Positions 1 to 6,258 of a DNA stretch of 64,000 bases are shown here, piece after piece; position 1 is the first letter of the stretch; each line of letters opens with the position of its first letter. Made by a program: the position numbers and the translations under genes. Source of the stretch: Planococcus sp. CP5-4_YE (GTDB lineage Bacteria > Bacillota > Bacilli > Bacillales_A > Planococcaceae); the NCBI RefSeq assembly GCF_019042655.1, contig NZ_JAHPZO010000003.1, positions 310,001 through 374,000 of the forward strand, in the 5' to 3' direction. Below the pieces are notes generated by a model that did not search any database, was not told the origin of the DNA, and worked only from the letters and a program-made list of their open reading frames with translations.

Positions 1-17
1 TAATGCGTATTCATAAA

Positions 18-512
18 TCATTCAGCCGCCTCCTTCAGATGCCTGCGCATTTCCAAATAGTAAATCAAGTTCTGGCCGAATGCGATAGCGAGGATTCCCC
101 AGATGATTAACAGTTTGGGAACGGGCGCCAGCATGACAACCACTGCAAAAAACGGCAAGGACCACGTGATGAACGTATATACTTTTTGGACCGCTTTTCT
201 CGTGATAAAGGTCATGCCTTCGTCTTGTTCCATATATTCAGGAGGCCGGATTGAGAAAGCTGAAATTTTCTTATCTGGATTTTTCCGGTTATATGATCCT
301 AAGGCAATCAAATAAATCGTAATCAATACTAAATACGCCATCAATGCCGCAAACAGCACAAATCCTTCAAACGCTTGTGCTTCGATGCTCAAGCTCGAAT
401 CCGTCTTTGTGACATTGACGAAGCTTGAAGTGAATCCGACCGCCATCACTGCCAATATCAAAATAAATGCCATATTCCAAAGCGAATACGTCATGCGGAA
501 ATCTTGTTTCAT
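18..512 (-). CDS. Hypothetical four-helix membrane protein paired with XRE regulator
   Basis: A 164-residue protein of unknown function. Four hydrophobic stretches are visible: about residues 13-33, 47-72, 112-132 and 134-152, with a charged cytosolic-looking loop (around residues 75-105) between the second and third. The ATG at 512 is chosen because a GGAGGAG ribosome binding site lies just upstream, inside the end of the preceding regulator gene; a longer reading would overlap that gene. The start is 2 bases after the regulator stop, so the two are surely co-transcribed. XRE regulator plus small membrane protein pairs are common in Bacillales, but their role is mostly unknown. I do not recognise the family. 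Confidence 0.8.
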   Translation of the reverse strand: MKQDFRMTYSLWNMAFILILAVMAVGFTSSFVNVTKTDSSLSIEAQAFEGFVLFAALMAYLVLITIYLIALGSYNRKNPDKKISAFSIRPPEYMEQDEGMTFITRKAVQKVYTFITWSLPFFAVVVMLAPVPKLLIIWGILAIAFGQNLIYYLEMRRHLKEAAE

Positions 513-514
513 CT

Positions 515-715
515 TTACTCCTCCTCCAGCCAAAATAAGTCGCCTACTTCCACTTGCAATGCTTGTGCAAGTTTTAATGACAAGGTGATCGACGGTGAAA
601 ATTCACCTTTTTCGATGAACGCAATCGTCTGCCTTGTCACATCTACTTTTTTGCCCAGCTCACTTTGCGTATAGCCGTAGCGCGCCCGTAGCTCTTTGAC
701 ACGGTTCCTCAGCAT
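515..715 (-). CDS. Small XRE-family (Cro/CI-type) transcriptional regulator
   Basis: A 66-residue protein that is almost entirely one helix-turn-helix domain: the recognition segment reads SELGKKVDVTRQTIAFIEKG, followed by the LxxALxVxVxDLF ending typical of short XRE regulators. The ATG at 715 is preferred over the ATG at 724 because the GGGAAGG site abuts the latter and gives normal spacing only to the former. It has no sensor domain, so it probably acts as a dimeric autorepressor of itself and the membrane protein gene that follows at once. An inverted repeat just upstream is a plausible operator. Confidence 0.9.
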   Translation of the reverse strand: MLRNRVKELRARYGYTQSELGKKVDVTRQTIAFIEKGEFSPSITLSLKLAQALQVEVGDLFWLEEE

Positions 716-739
716 CCGCTTCATCCTTCCCTTTGAAAT

Positions 740-776
740 GTTAGGTTTATATTACATAATGTACATTAAACTTAAC
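740..776. promoter_or_regulatory. Inverted repeat, probable operator of the XRE regulator
   Basis: Arms GTTAGGTTTA (740-749) and TAAACTTAAC (767-776) match as an inverted repeat at 9 of 10 positions, centred near 758. A TATAAT hexamer lies just upstream of the distal arm on the minus strand (about 776-781). The site sits 25-60 bases upstream of the regulator start. Autoregulation is inferred from position only. Confidence 0.5.
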
Positions 777-834
777 ATTATATCAAGTGAAGCTAAGACA
801 GACGCAATTATTTAATTGGGGGAGTTTCGATATA

Positions 835-960
835 TTTGCGGAATACGGAGTATTGTTTGTCGAATGCATTAGCTTATTAGTGAAATTCGTTGAGTTATTT
901 GCGGAATACTATTCATTGTTTGCGGAATACATCGATTTATTTGCAAAACCTCCAAAAAAT
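835..960 (+). repeat. Degenerate tandem array, exact 21-bp period (array 1)
   Basis: Six consecutive units begin at 835, 856, 877, 898, 919 and 940 with no spacing error. The consensus is TTTGCGGAATAC, then about six variable bases, then TTA or TTG. Units 1, 4 and 5 carry the full 12-base core; the third and last are degenerate. The array fills the gap between the XRE regulator and the 3' end of the NERD gene. A plus-strand reading gives a repeating L-F-A-E-Y peptide, but there is no ribosome binding site and the sister array is not open in that frame. Function is unknown. Confidence 0.8.
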
Positions 961-981
961 CTTCTCGCACTTCTTGAAAAG

Positions 982-1944
982 CTAGTCTTTTTTCTTTAAC
1001 GAGTATGTTCGGTTGCGCAAAGCACCAGCAGACTCTAATTCATATGCCGCCAACAGACGGGAAGTAATATAAGGCGATTCGAGCTTGCAGAATTTCCGGA
1101 GTTGCCTATTGCTAAGGTGTGTATTAATGAGCGAAAAATATTCCCGGACTGTATGTTGAAAAGCGAGCGGATCCACCGCTTGGCAGTCGGCACAAATCCA
1201 TCCTTTCTTATGCTTTCGCATCATGCTAAGATTTTTACAGCTTGTGCACAGGATGCCCGTATACAGCTCGGTTTCATCTATTGAATATAACTGACACAAT
1301 GGTTTTCTCTTATAAGGGGTACAAGATTGCTCGAGGAGCTTCTGAATTTCCGATAAATCATGAGGGTTGCTTTGTAGGGGGAATTCCTGAAGGACGTTGA
1401 ATAAATAATCGATCAATTGATATGTTTTGCAGATGTGGTGTTGCTTTGGCTTAGCCAGAAATTCACAATGTTTCGATGTAAACACGACAATTCCCGAAAT
1501 GGGCAAATCGATATTCTGCTGTTTGAAAAATAATCTCAAGAAACGAATATGCTTGTTCAACTGAATCGTCGGGTCCTCCATTATCGTTTTGACGCCTTCT
1601 ATATTGGTTCTTGAAAACTCACCGGTTTCATCATCAAAATAAAGTTGGCCGCTAATATTTTTCGATTCGATGACGATCGCCCCGCGCTCTGTCAATAACA
1701 ATCCATCCACTTGGACTTTCCACTGATCCCTCGACAAGCATACATTTTTCAAAAATCGGTGCTGTTCCTCTATCTCGAATTCAATCAGTTTCCGGTGCAG
1801 CCTCTCTTCGCCTCTTTTTCCGGCCCTTGCCTTGAAAATTTCAACTTGGATAAATTCCCGGCGCGAATGATTATCAGGCAATCGATATAATAACCTCTCC
1901 AGCGACTCTATTTCAGACAATAATGCTATTTCTTTTTTGTTCAT
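982..1944 (-). CDS. NERD-domain (nuclease-related) protein with C-terminal zinc ribbon
   Basis: A 320-residue protein. The NERD domain spans about residues 35-145; it holds the QVDGLL and IESKNISG motifs, whose D...E-x-K arrangement matches the restriction-endonuclease-like fold proposed for NERD. Near the C-terminus CTSC and CADC, about 16 residues apart, form a zinc ribbon. The ATG at 1944 has AGGAGGTG at ideal spacing. NERD proteins occur with helicase, kinase or zinc-ribbon partners and are presumed to handle DNA; activity here is unproven. It stands alone between two 21-bp-period arrays and is not part of the usual ysdC neighbourhood, so it looks accessory. Confidence 0.85.
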   Translation of the reverse strand: MNKKEIALLSEIESLERLLYRLPDNHSRREFIQVEIFKARAGKRGEERLHRKLIEFEIEEQHRFLKNVCLSRDQWKVQVDGLLLTERGAIVIESKNISGQLYFDDETGEFSRTNIEGVKTIMEDPTIQLNKHIRFLRLFFKQQNIDLPISGIVVFTSKHCEFLAKPKQHHICKTYQLIDYLFNVLQEFPLQSNPHDLSEIQKLLEQSCTPYKRKPLCQLYSIDETELYTGILCTSCKNLSMMRKHKKGWICADCQAVDPLAFQHTVREYFSLINTHLSNRQLRKFCKLESPYITSRLLAAYELESAGALRNRTYSLKKKD

Positions 1945-2036
1945 TGAACACCTCCTAATATGATAGTTGAAGTATAGCATTCGGCGAGGCCTCTTTCACC
2001 ACAAATTGGCGCTTGTGGACTTTTACAATCATTTTG

Positions 2037-2162
2037 TTTGCGCAATGGTTAAGGTTCTTTGCGAAACCCTATGATCTATTTGCGCTATTCCTCTGATTGT
2101 TTGCCAATCAGCTCATTTTATTTGCGGAATAAGAACGTTATTTTGCCGATTCGACTTCGTCT
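2037..2162 (+). repeat. Degenerate tandem array, exact 21-bp period (array 2)
   Basis: Units begin at 2037, 2058, 2079, 2100, 2121 and 2142, again without one base of drift. Each starts TTTGC; the fifth (2121) carries TTTGCGGAATAA, nearly identical to the core of array 1, and the first carries TTTGCGCAAT. The orientation is the same as array 1. It lies between the NERD start and the terminator of the M42 peptidase gene. Stop codons fall in the frame that is open in array 1, so the repeat is not protein-coding. Confidence 0.75.
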
Positions 2163-2172
2163 TTCAACCAAC

Positions 2173-2203
2173 AAAAAACCCCTCCGCAAAAGCGCGAGGG
2201 GTT
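2173..2203 (-). terminator. Rho-independent terminator of the M42 peptidase gene
   Basis: On the minus strand, AACCCCTC-type arms (2177-2184 with 196-203) close a GC-rich loop and are followed by TTTTTT. It starts 8 bases past the peptidase stop. Confidence 0.85.
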
Positions 2204-2210
2204 CCATTAT

Positions 2211-3299
2211 TCAATCGAATGTGATTTTCGTTACCGTATCGCGATCTAGTTTCTTAATTACTTCAATGATCAATTTAACTGCATTTTCATAATCGTCGCG
2301 GTGCAAGATGCCTGCGTGTGAATGGATGTAGCGTGTGGCTACACCGATTGACAAAGCAGGTACGCCGTTTGCCGTCAAGTGGATCGAACCGGCATCTGTT
2401 CCGCCGCCTGCAATCGTTTCGAACTGGAACGGGATTCCTGATTCTTCAGCCGTATCGACAACCAATTCGCGCAACCCGCGGTGAGACACCATCGATGCGT
2501 CGAATAACAGGATTTGCGGTCCGTCGCCCATTTTGCTGTTGGATTCTTTTGACGTGACGCCTGGAGTATCCCCAGCGATCCCGACATCCACTGCAAAACC
2601 GATGTCCGGTTGGATGAATGAAGTCGCTGTTTTCGCGCCGCGTAAGCCTACTTCTTCTTGAACCGTTCCAACGCCGTATACCACATTCGGGTGGTCGACG
2701 CCTTTCAAGCCTTTTAAGACGTCAATCGCAATGGCACAGCCAATACGATTGTCCCAAGCTTTTGCCATCAATAGCTTATCATTGTTCATGACCGTGAACT
2801 CGAAATAAGGAGTGACCATATCGCCTGGCGTTACGCCCCACTCTTTCGCTTCTTCACGTGAAGATGCGCCGATGTCGATAAACATATCCTTGATTTCCAC
2901 CGGTTTTTTGCGTGCTTCCGGAGACAGGATGTGTGGCGGTTTAGAGCCGATCACGCCTGTCACTTCCTTACCGCTTCTTGTCGTAATGGTTACACGTTGT
3001 GCCAGCATAACTTGGTTCCACCAGCCACCGACTGTTTGGAATTTCAAGAATCCTTTGTCGTCGATTTGAGAAATCATGAATCCGACTTCGTCCAAATGTC
3101 CAGCGACCATGATTTTCGGCCCGTCAGCAAGTCCTTCTTTTTTGGCGATCAGGCTGCCAAGATTATCCGTCTCGATCGTGTCGGCAAATGGCTCTATGTA
3201 TTTCTTCATAACCTCGCGGGATTGGCGTTCATTGCCGGGAATGCCATTAGCATCTGTAAGCTCTTTCAACATTTGTTGCGTTTCATCTAATTTCGACAT
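2211..3299 (-). CDS. ysdC: M42-family metallo-aminopeptidase (YsdC type)
   Basis: A 362-residue cytosolic dinuclear-metal aminopeptidase of the M42 (glutamyl aminopeptidase/TET) family. Metal-ligand motifs are visible: AGHLDEVGF near residue 66, the AWDNR segment near 180, and VQEEVGLRG near 213 with the catalytic glutamate pair. A glycine-rich GGGTDAG follows near 299 and HSHAG near 330. Length is normal for the family. AGGAGG precedes the ATG. It ends the block syntenic with the B. subtilis infC-rplT-ysdA-ysdB-ysdC region. The family trims short peptides; its own substrate preference cannot be read from sequence. Confidence 0.92.
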   Translation of the reverse strand: MSKLDETQQMLKELTDANGIPGNERQSREVMKKYIEPFADTIETDNLGSLIAKKEGLADGPKIMVAGHLDEVGFMISQIDDKGFLKFQTVGGWWNQVMLAQRVTITTRSGKEVTGVIGSKPPHILSPEARKKPVEIKDMFIDIGASSREEAKEWGVTPGDMVTPYFEFTVMNNDKLLMAKAWDNRIGCAIAIDVLKGLKGVDHPNVVYGVGTVQEEVGLRGAKTATSFIQPDIGFAVDVGIAGDTPGVTSKESNSKMGDGPQILLFDASMVSHRGLRELVVDTAEESGIPFQFETIAGGGTDAGSIHLTANGVPALSIGVATRYIHSHAGILHRDDYENAVKLIIEVIKKLDRDTVTKITFD

Positions 3300-3370
3300 T
3301 ATTTCGACCTCCTAAATAGTCATTACTTTTTCAGTATATAGGAAAGCGGTTACGTTATCAAAAGATTCAT

Positions 3371-3856
3371 TTAATACCCTTGTTGCTGGCGCTTGTAATT
3401 GGTTTCATTCTTCTCCACATATGCCGTCAGCACTTCCTCATAGCTGAAACCGAGTGCTTCTGCCAATGCGCCGAACGTCCGCCACAAGCTCAGGTATTCT
3501 TCAAGCGTTGCTTGTTCTGCAAATCGGCCAACGCCTTGATGCGCAGAGAGGAACAGTTCCGTCAGGTCTTGTTCACTCGTCGGTGCTGGCCATTGTTCAA
3601 GGGAATCAAATTCTTTCTCAATGCCGAGCGATAGGATGAAATGAATGCAATCGACATACTCCTCCAATAAAGTCTCTTTGTCGGACGGGCCTTTCGTGCT
3701 CCAGAATTTGAAGCATCTCGTTTCGTTCGCAAGCTCCGACAATTCCACTTGAAGGGCCAGCACTTTCTTGCGGAACACCGATTCCTCGACATTTCGGTTG
3801 GATTGGATATAGCGGTCGAGTTCCCGCTGCATGTGAAATAATTCCTGTAAGTTCAT
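3371..3856 (-). CDS. Dimeric-type dUTP diphosphatase (MazG-like all-alpha NTPase)
   Basis: 161 residues. The segment around residues 27-75 holds ELSELANE and, about 25 residues on, EEYVDCIHFIL: the paired E-x-x-E and E-x-x-D metal-binding helices of the all-alpha dUTPase family. These enzymes hydrolyse dUTP to dUMP, keeping uracil out of DNA and feeding dTMP synthesis. The ATG follows AAGGAG. It is transcribed away from the ysdB gene and toward the M42 gene, 71 bases ahead of it. The family call is firm; substrate (dUTP versus related dNTPs) is inferred. Confidence 0.85.
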   Translation of the reverse strand: MNLQELFHMQRELDRYIQSNRNVEESVFRKKVLALQVELSELANETRCFKFWSTKGPSDKETLLEEYVDCIHFILSLGIEKEFDSLEQWPAPTSEQDLTELFLSAHQGVGRFAEQATLEEYLSLWRTFGALAEALGFSYEEVLTAYVEKNETNYKRQQQGY

Positions 3857-3946
3857 AGACTTTCTCCTTTTCGATTAAAATAGTGAAACTTCCAAGCTTC
3901 TGCTACGTATTATACACAAGACTATCTTGATAAGGGGGGCAATCCG

Positions 3947-4339
3947 ATGGCATTTTTGATCCGCTTGATCATCATCGCCTTGATCATCTACCTATTTTAC
4001 CGTCTCCTCAAATTCATATTTGACCCGAAGCGCAAGCTCGACGCTGCGCTTGAATCCGGCACTTATTACTTCCATGACGATGTGGGGAATGTCCGCAAGA
4101 ACTTTTTCATCGCCATGCGAGGCGTTCTTTTTGAAGGCGAGAAATATTTAGGTACAACGAAAGAAGCATTTGATGTCGTCTCCATTTTCGTGTGGACAGA
4201 GACACCGGATAAACTGATTGGCTTTTCAAAAGAAGATTTTCATTTTCTGGAGAAGGAAATTCGCATGAATTACCCCGATGCGAAAATCTCTTGGAAAAGC
4301 CCAATTGAACAATTGATGAAAAAAGAGGAAGAAGCCTGA
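3947..4339 (+). CDS. ysdB: YsdB-like membrane-anchored protein (sigma-W pathway family)
   Basis: 130 residues with one N-terminal hydrophobic helix (about residues 3-24) and a soluble domain rich in acidic and aromatic residues. The length and position beside ysdA match B. subtilis YsdB, annotated there as a sigma-W pathway protein of unclear function. GGGGGG precedes the ATG. It is the only plus-strand gene in the first 37 kb, divergent from the dUTPase gene and convergent with ysdA. Confidence 0.75.
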   Translation: MAFLIRLIIIALIIYLFYRLLKFIFDPKRKLDAALESGTYYFHDDVGNVRKNFFIAMRGVLFEGEKYLGTTKEAFDVVSIFVWTETPDKLIGFSKEDFHFLEKEIRMNYPDAKISWKSPIEQLMKKEEEA

Positions 4340-4357
4340 GCTTCTTCCTCTTTTCTT
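4320..4357. terminator. Bidirectional terminator between ysdB and ysdA
   Basis: A 13-14 bp perfect stem built from AAGAGGAAGAAGC and its complement around a CTGA loop, with A-run on one side and T-run on the other. It overlaps the last codons of ysdB and the ysdA stop, so it can serve both convergent genes. Confidence 0.8.
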
Positions 4358-4619
4358 ATGCCATTGCGAGCCATATGAGCAAGCCAGCCTGGATTACTGC
4401 CAAAGCAAAAAATCCGATGCGGAAATTCGTGTGCTTTGTTTTATGTCTGAACATCATCATTCCAAGATATGCTCCGATGCCACCGCCAATGGCTGCGACA
4501 AGCCACAGACGTTTTTCAGGGATGCGCGGACCACGCGATTGCGCCTGCCGTTTGTCCGCCCACATCATGACAAATGCGAAACTCGACATAGCTGCGAAAT
4601 ACGCTGCCAAAATGATCAT
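4356..4619 (-). CDS. ysdA: DUF1294 small membrane protein (YsdA)
   Basis: 87 residues with three hydrophobic segments (about 1-18, 40-58 and 68-86) and the conserved family core: DK-x-x-A, R-I-P-E-x-x-L near residue 33, GG-x-x-G, then F-R-H-K-T near 59. These mark DUF1294. GGGAGG precedes the ATG. It lies directly after the ribosomal operon terminator, as in B. subtilis. Molecular role unknown. Confidence 0.85.
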   Translation of the reverse strand: MIILAAYFAAMSSFAFVMMWADKRQAQSRGPRIPEKRLWLVAAIGGGIGAYLGMMMFRHKTKHTNFRIGFFALAVIQAGLLIWLAMA

Positions 4620-4644
4620 TTTCTTTCCTCCCGATAAGCTTCAA

Positions 4645-4673
4645 TAAAAAAAGGCCGGCAATTAGCCGGCCTT
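4645..4673 (-). terminator. Terminator of the infC-rpmI-rplT operon
   Basis: Minus strand: AAGGCCGGC (arms 651-659 and 665-673 of the 4-kb block) around TAATT, then a run of seven T. It sits 36 bases past the rplT stop. Confidence 0.9.
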
Positions 4674-4708
4674 CCTTCTATCCAACCAGGCGCTAGGCCC
4701 AGCGTGAA

Positions 4709-5068
4709 TTAGTTGTTAGATGCTTTTTTCGCTTGGTCAACCAAAGCAGTGAAAGCAGCTGCATCAGATACAGCGATTTCAGCTAGCATTTTGCGGTTGA
4801 TGTCGATACCAGCAAGTTTCAATCCGTGCATCAAGCGGCTGTAAGAAATATCATTCAAACGAGCTGCTGCGTTGATGCGTGTGATCCACAATTTGCGGAA
4901 ATCACGTTTTTTGTTGCGACGGTCACGGTAAGCATAGTTACCTGACTTCATGACTTGTTGGTTCGCTACTTTAAATAGTAAGTGTTTCGAACCGTAATAA
5001 CCTTTAGCTAATTTTAATACTCTTTTACGACGCTTGCGCGTCACTGTTCCGCCTTTTACGCGTGGCAT
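4709..5068 (-). CDS. rplT: 50S ribosomal protein L20
   Basis: 119 residues, the family's usual length, with the basic N-terminal tail ([18 protein letters not shown]) that threads through 23S rRNA and the conserved NRKMLAEIA segment near the C-terminus. L20 is an early 50S assembly protein and, in Bacillales, represses its own operon by binding the infC leader. AGGAGG precedes the ATG. The gap to rpmI upstream is about 180 bases rather than the usual few tens, because a palindromic repeat is inserted there. Confidence 0.98.
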   Translation of the reverse strand: MPRVKGGTVTRKRRKRVLKLAKGYYGSKHLLFKVANQQVMKSGNYAYRDRRNKKRDFRKLWITRINAAARLNDISYSRLMHGLKLAGIDINRKMLAEIAVSDAAAFTALVDQAKKASNN

Positions 5069-5123
5069 ATTGAATTACCTCCTGCTTGAATATGAAAAAT
5101 TCGATTTTTGTAGTTGTGGGTGT

Positions 5124-5246
5124 TGTCTAGACTGCAGCGCCCAGATTCTCGGGGTCATAAGTCAAAGTGGCTATTCGGCAAAGAACGCCGCTTCGCCCCT
5201 TCGTCTTATGCCCGTCGAATCTAACCGGGCGCTTACGCTTTTCTAG
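5124..5246 (+). repeat. Palindromic dispersed repeat, copy A (rpmI-rplT interval)
   Basis: About 123 bp beginning TGTCTAG and ending TTCTAG. Nested complementary arms are visible: GCGCCC (5137) with GGGCGC (5227), GATTC (5144) with GAATC (5217), and CATAAG (5156) with CTTATG (5205), so the whole unit can fold into one long imperfect hairpin. The tract CGCCGCTTCGCC lies in the tip. A related copy is at 8264-8446 in the same orientation. It carries no gene and lies inside a ribosomal protein operon transcript. Confidence 0.75.
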
Positions 5247-5248
5247 GT

Positions 5249-5449
5249 TTACTTCATGTTGTAGATCAATGATTTGATGCGTTTCAAGTCGCCTGCAGAA
5301 ACCAACGAGCCCTTACGGAGCTTACGTTTTTGCTTAGTAGACTTGTTAGCGAACAAGTGGCTTGTGTGGGAACGGTTGCGTTTTACTTTACCAGTTCCAG
5401 TTTTCTTGAAGCGTTTAGACGCTCCACTGTGGCTTTTCATTTTCGGCAT
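5249..5449 (-). CDS. rpmI: 50S ribosomal protein L35
   Basis: 66 residues, the standard length, very basic: [15 protein letters not shown] at the start and [19 protein letters not shown] in the middle are family hallmarks. It sits between infC and rplT as in nearly all Firmicutes. AGGAGG precedes the ATG; infC ends 28 bases upstream. Confidence 0.98.
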   Translation of the reverse strand: MPKMKSHSGASKRFKKTGTGKVKRNRSHTSHLFANKSTKQKRKLRKGSLVSAGDLKRIKSLIYNMK

Positions 5450-5477
5450 TTCGGGTTCCTCCTAAACAATTATGCTA

Positions 5478-5999
5478 TTATTCCTTCTCGTTGACCGGGT
5501 TCAGCATCAAGAACATGCTGCGGCCTTCCATTTTAGGGCGCTGTTCAACCGTCGCAACTTCCTTGCACTCTTCTGCGAAGCGTTCAAGGACGCGTTGTCC
5601 GATTTCTTTGTGCGTGATTGCACGGCCTTTGAAACGGATTGAAGCTTTCACTTTGTCGCCTTTTTCAAGGAACTTGATGGCATTGCGGAGCTTCGTGTTA
5701 AAATCGTGGTCGTCGATGCCAGGGCTCAAACGAACCTCTTTAACATTGATGATTTTTTGGTTTTTACGAATTTCGCGCTCTTTCTTTTGCTGTTCAAATT
5801 TGAACTTGCCGTGGTCCATGATCCGTGCGACCGGCGGCTTAGCTTGAGGAGCCACTAGTACTAGATCCAAGTTGACACGGGCTGCAATCTCGAGCGCCTC
5901 GTTGCGTGATTTGATTCCGAGCTGTTCACCATTTTGGTCAATAACCCGTAATTCACGTGCACGAATGCCTTCGTTTACATTGTTGTCTCTGCTAATAAT
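5478..5999 (-). CDS. infC: Translation initiation factor IF-3 (ATT start)
   Basis: 173 residues. It binds the 30S subunit, checks start codon-anticodon pairing and prevents premature subunit joining. No ATG opens the reading frame; translation most likely begins at ATT 5999, giving [11 protein letters not shown], which matches the N-terminus expected for the family. GGAGGTGG lies 6 bases upstream. The TTG at 5870 would remove the first 43 residues of the N-terminal domain, so it is rejected. The C-terminal domain carries [13 protein letters not shown]. Rare ATT/ATA starts are known for infC and make it sensitive to IF-3 itself (autoregulation). Confidence 0.95.
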   Translation of the reverse strand: MISRDNNVNEGIRARELRVIDQNGEQLGIKSRNEALEIAARVNLDLVLVAPQAKPPVARIMDHGKFKFEQQKKEREIRKNQKIINVKEVRLSPGIDDHDFNTKLRNAIKFLEKGDKVKASIRFKGRAITHKEIGQRVLERFAEECKEVATVEQRPKMEGRSMFLMLNPVNEKE

Positions 6000-6066
6000 G
6001 ATCCACCTCCGGGTAGTGTCGCGAATAGCTTAAATGTGTAAACCGGACGATCCGGTTCACAGGCGC

Positions 6067-6104
6067 AAACAAAAAGCGGGCGAACCCCGAGGAGTTCGCC
6101 CGCC
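6067..6104 (-). promoter_or_regulatory. Attenuator hairpin of the infC leader (L20-type leader)
   Basis: Minus strand: GCGGGCGAAC (6103-6094), eight-base loop, GTTCGCCCGC (6085-6076), then TTTTTGTTT. This intrinsic terminator lies inside the transcript that starts at the infC promoter near 6218 and precedes the infC start. In B. subtilis L20 binds the infC leader and promotes premature termination; position and layout agree. It may also stop thrS read-through. Confidence 0.7.
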
Positions 6105-6224
6105 ATAATATGACACATGCTAGTTGCATGTAAAAGTCAATCGTGTCTACCTGCCAACAATCGGTCGATCAGGTGAGAAGCGGGCGCTCCTGCTTGCACA
6201 TATAAGTATTCAATAACCTAAATA

Positions 6225-6253
6225 AGAATATCACGCAGCGCTTTTACTGTCAA
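6225..6253 (-). promoter_or_regulatory. SigA promoter of infC-rpmI-rplT
   Basis: TTGACA (6253-6248), exactly 17 bases, TATTCT (6230-6225) on the minus strand: a near-consensus housekeeping promoter. Its -35 box begins only 6 bases beyond the thrS stop. The predicted start near 6218 leaves a leader of about 220 nt. Confidence 0.85.
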
Positions 6254-6258
6254 GCGCT

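Noticed and set aside
787-999. A 70-residue plus-strand reading frame with L-F-A-E-Y repeats
   Set aside because: It is a by-product of the 21-bp array: no ribosome binding site, and the sister array is closed in that frame.
835-2162. The arrays as a CRISPR
   Set aside because: Units are contiguous and degenerate, only 21 bp, with no constant repeat of 24-40 bp, no unique spacers and no cas genes.
5478-5870. IF-3 starting at TTG 5870
   Set aside because: It would lack the first 43 residues that match the family and has no ribosome binding site; ATT 5999 does.
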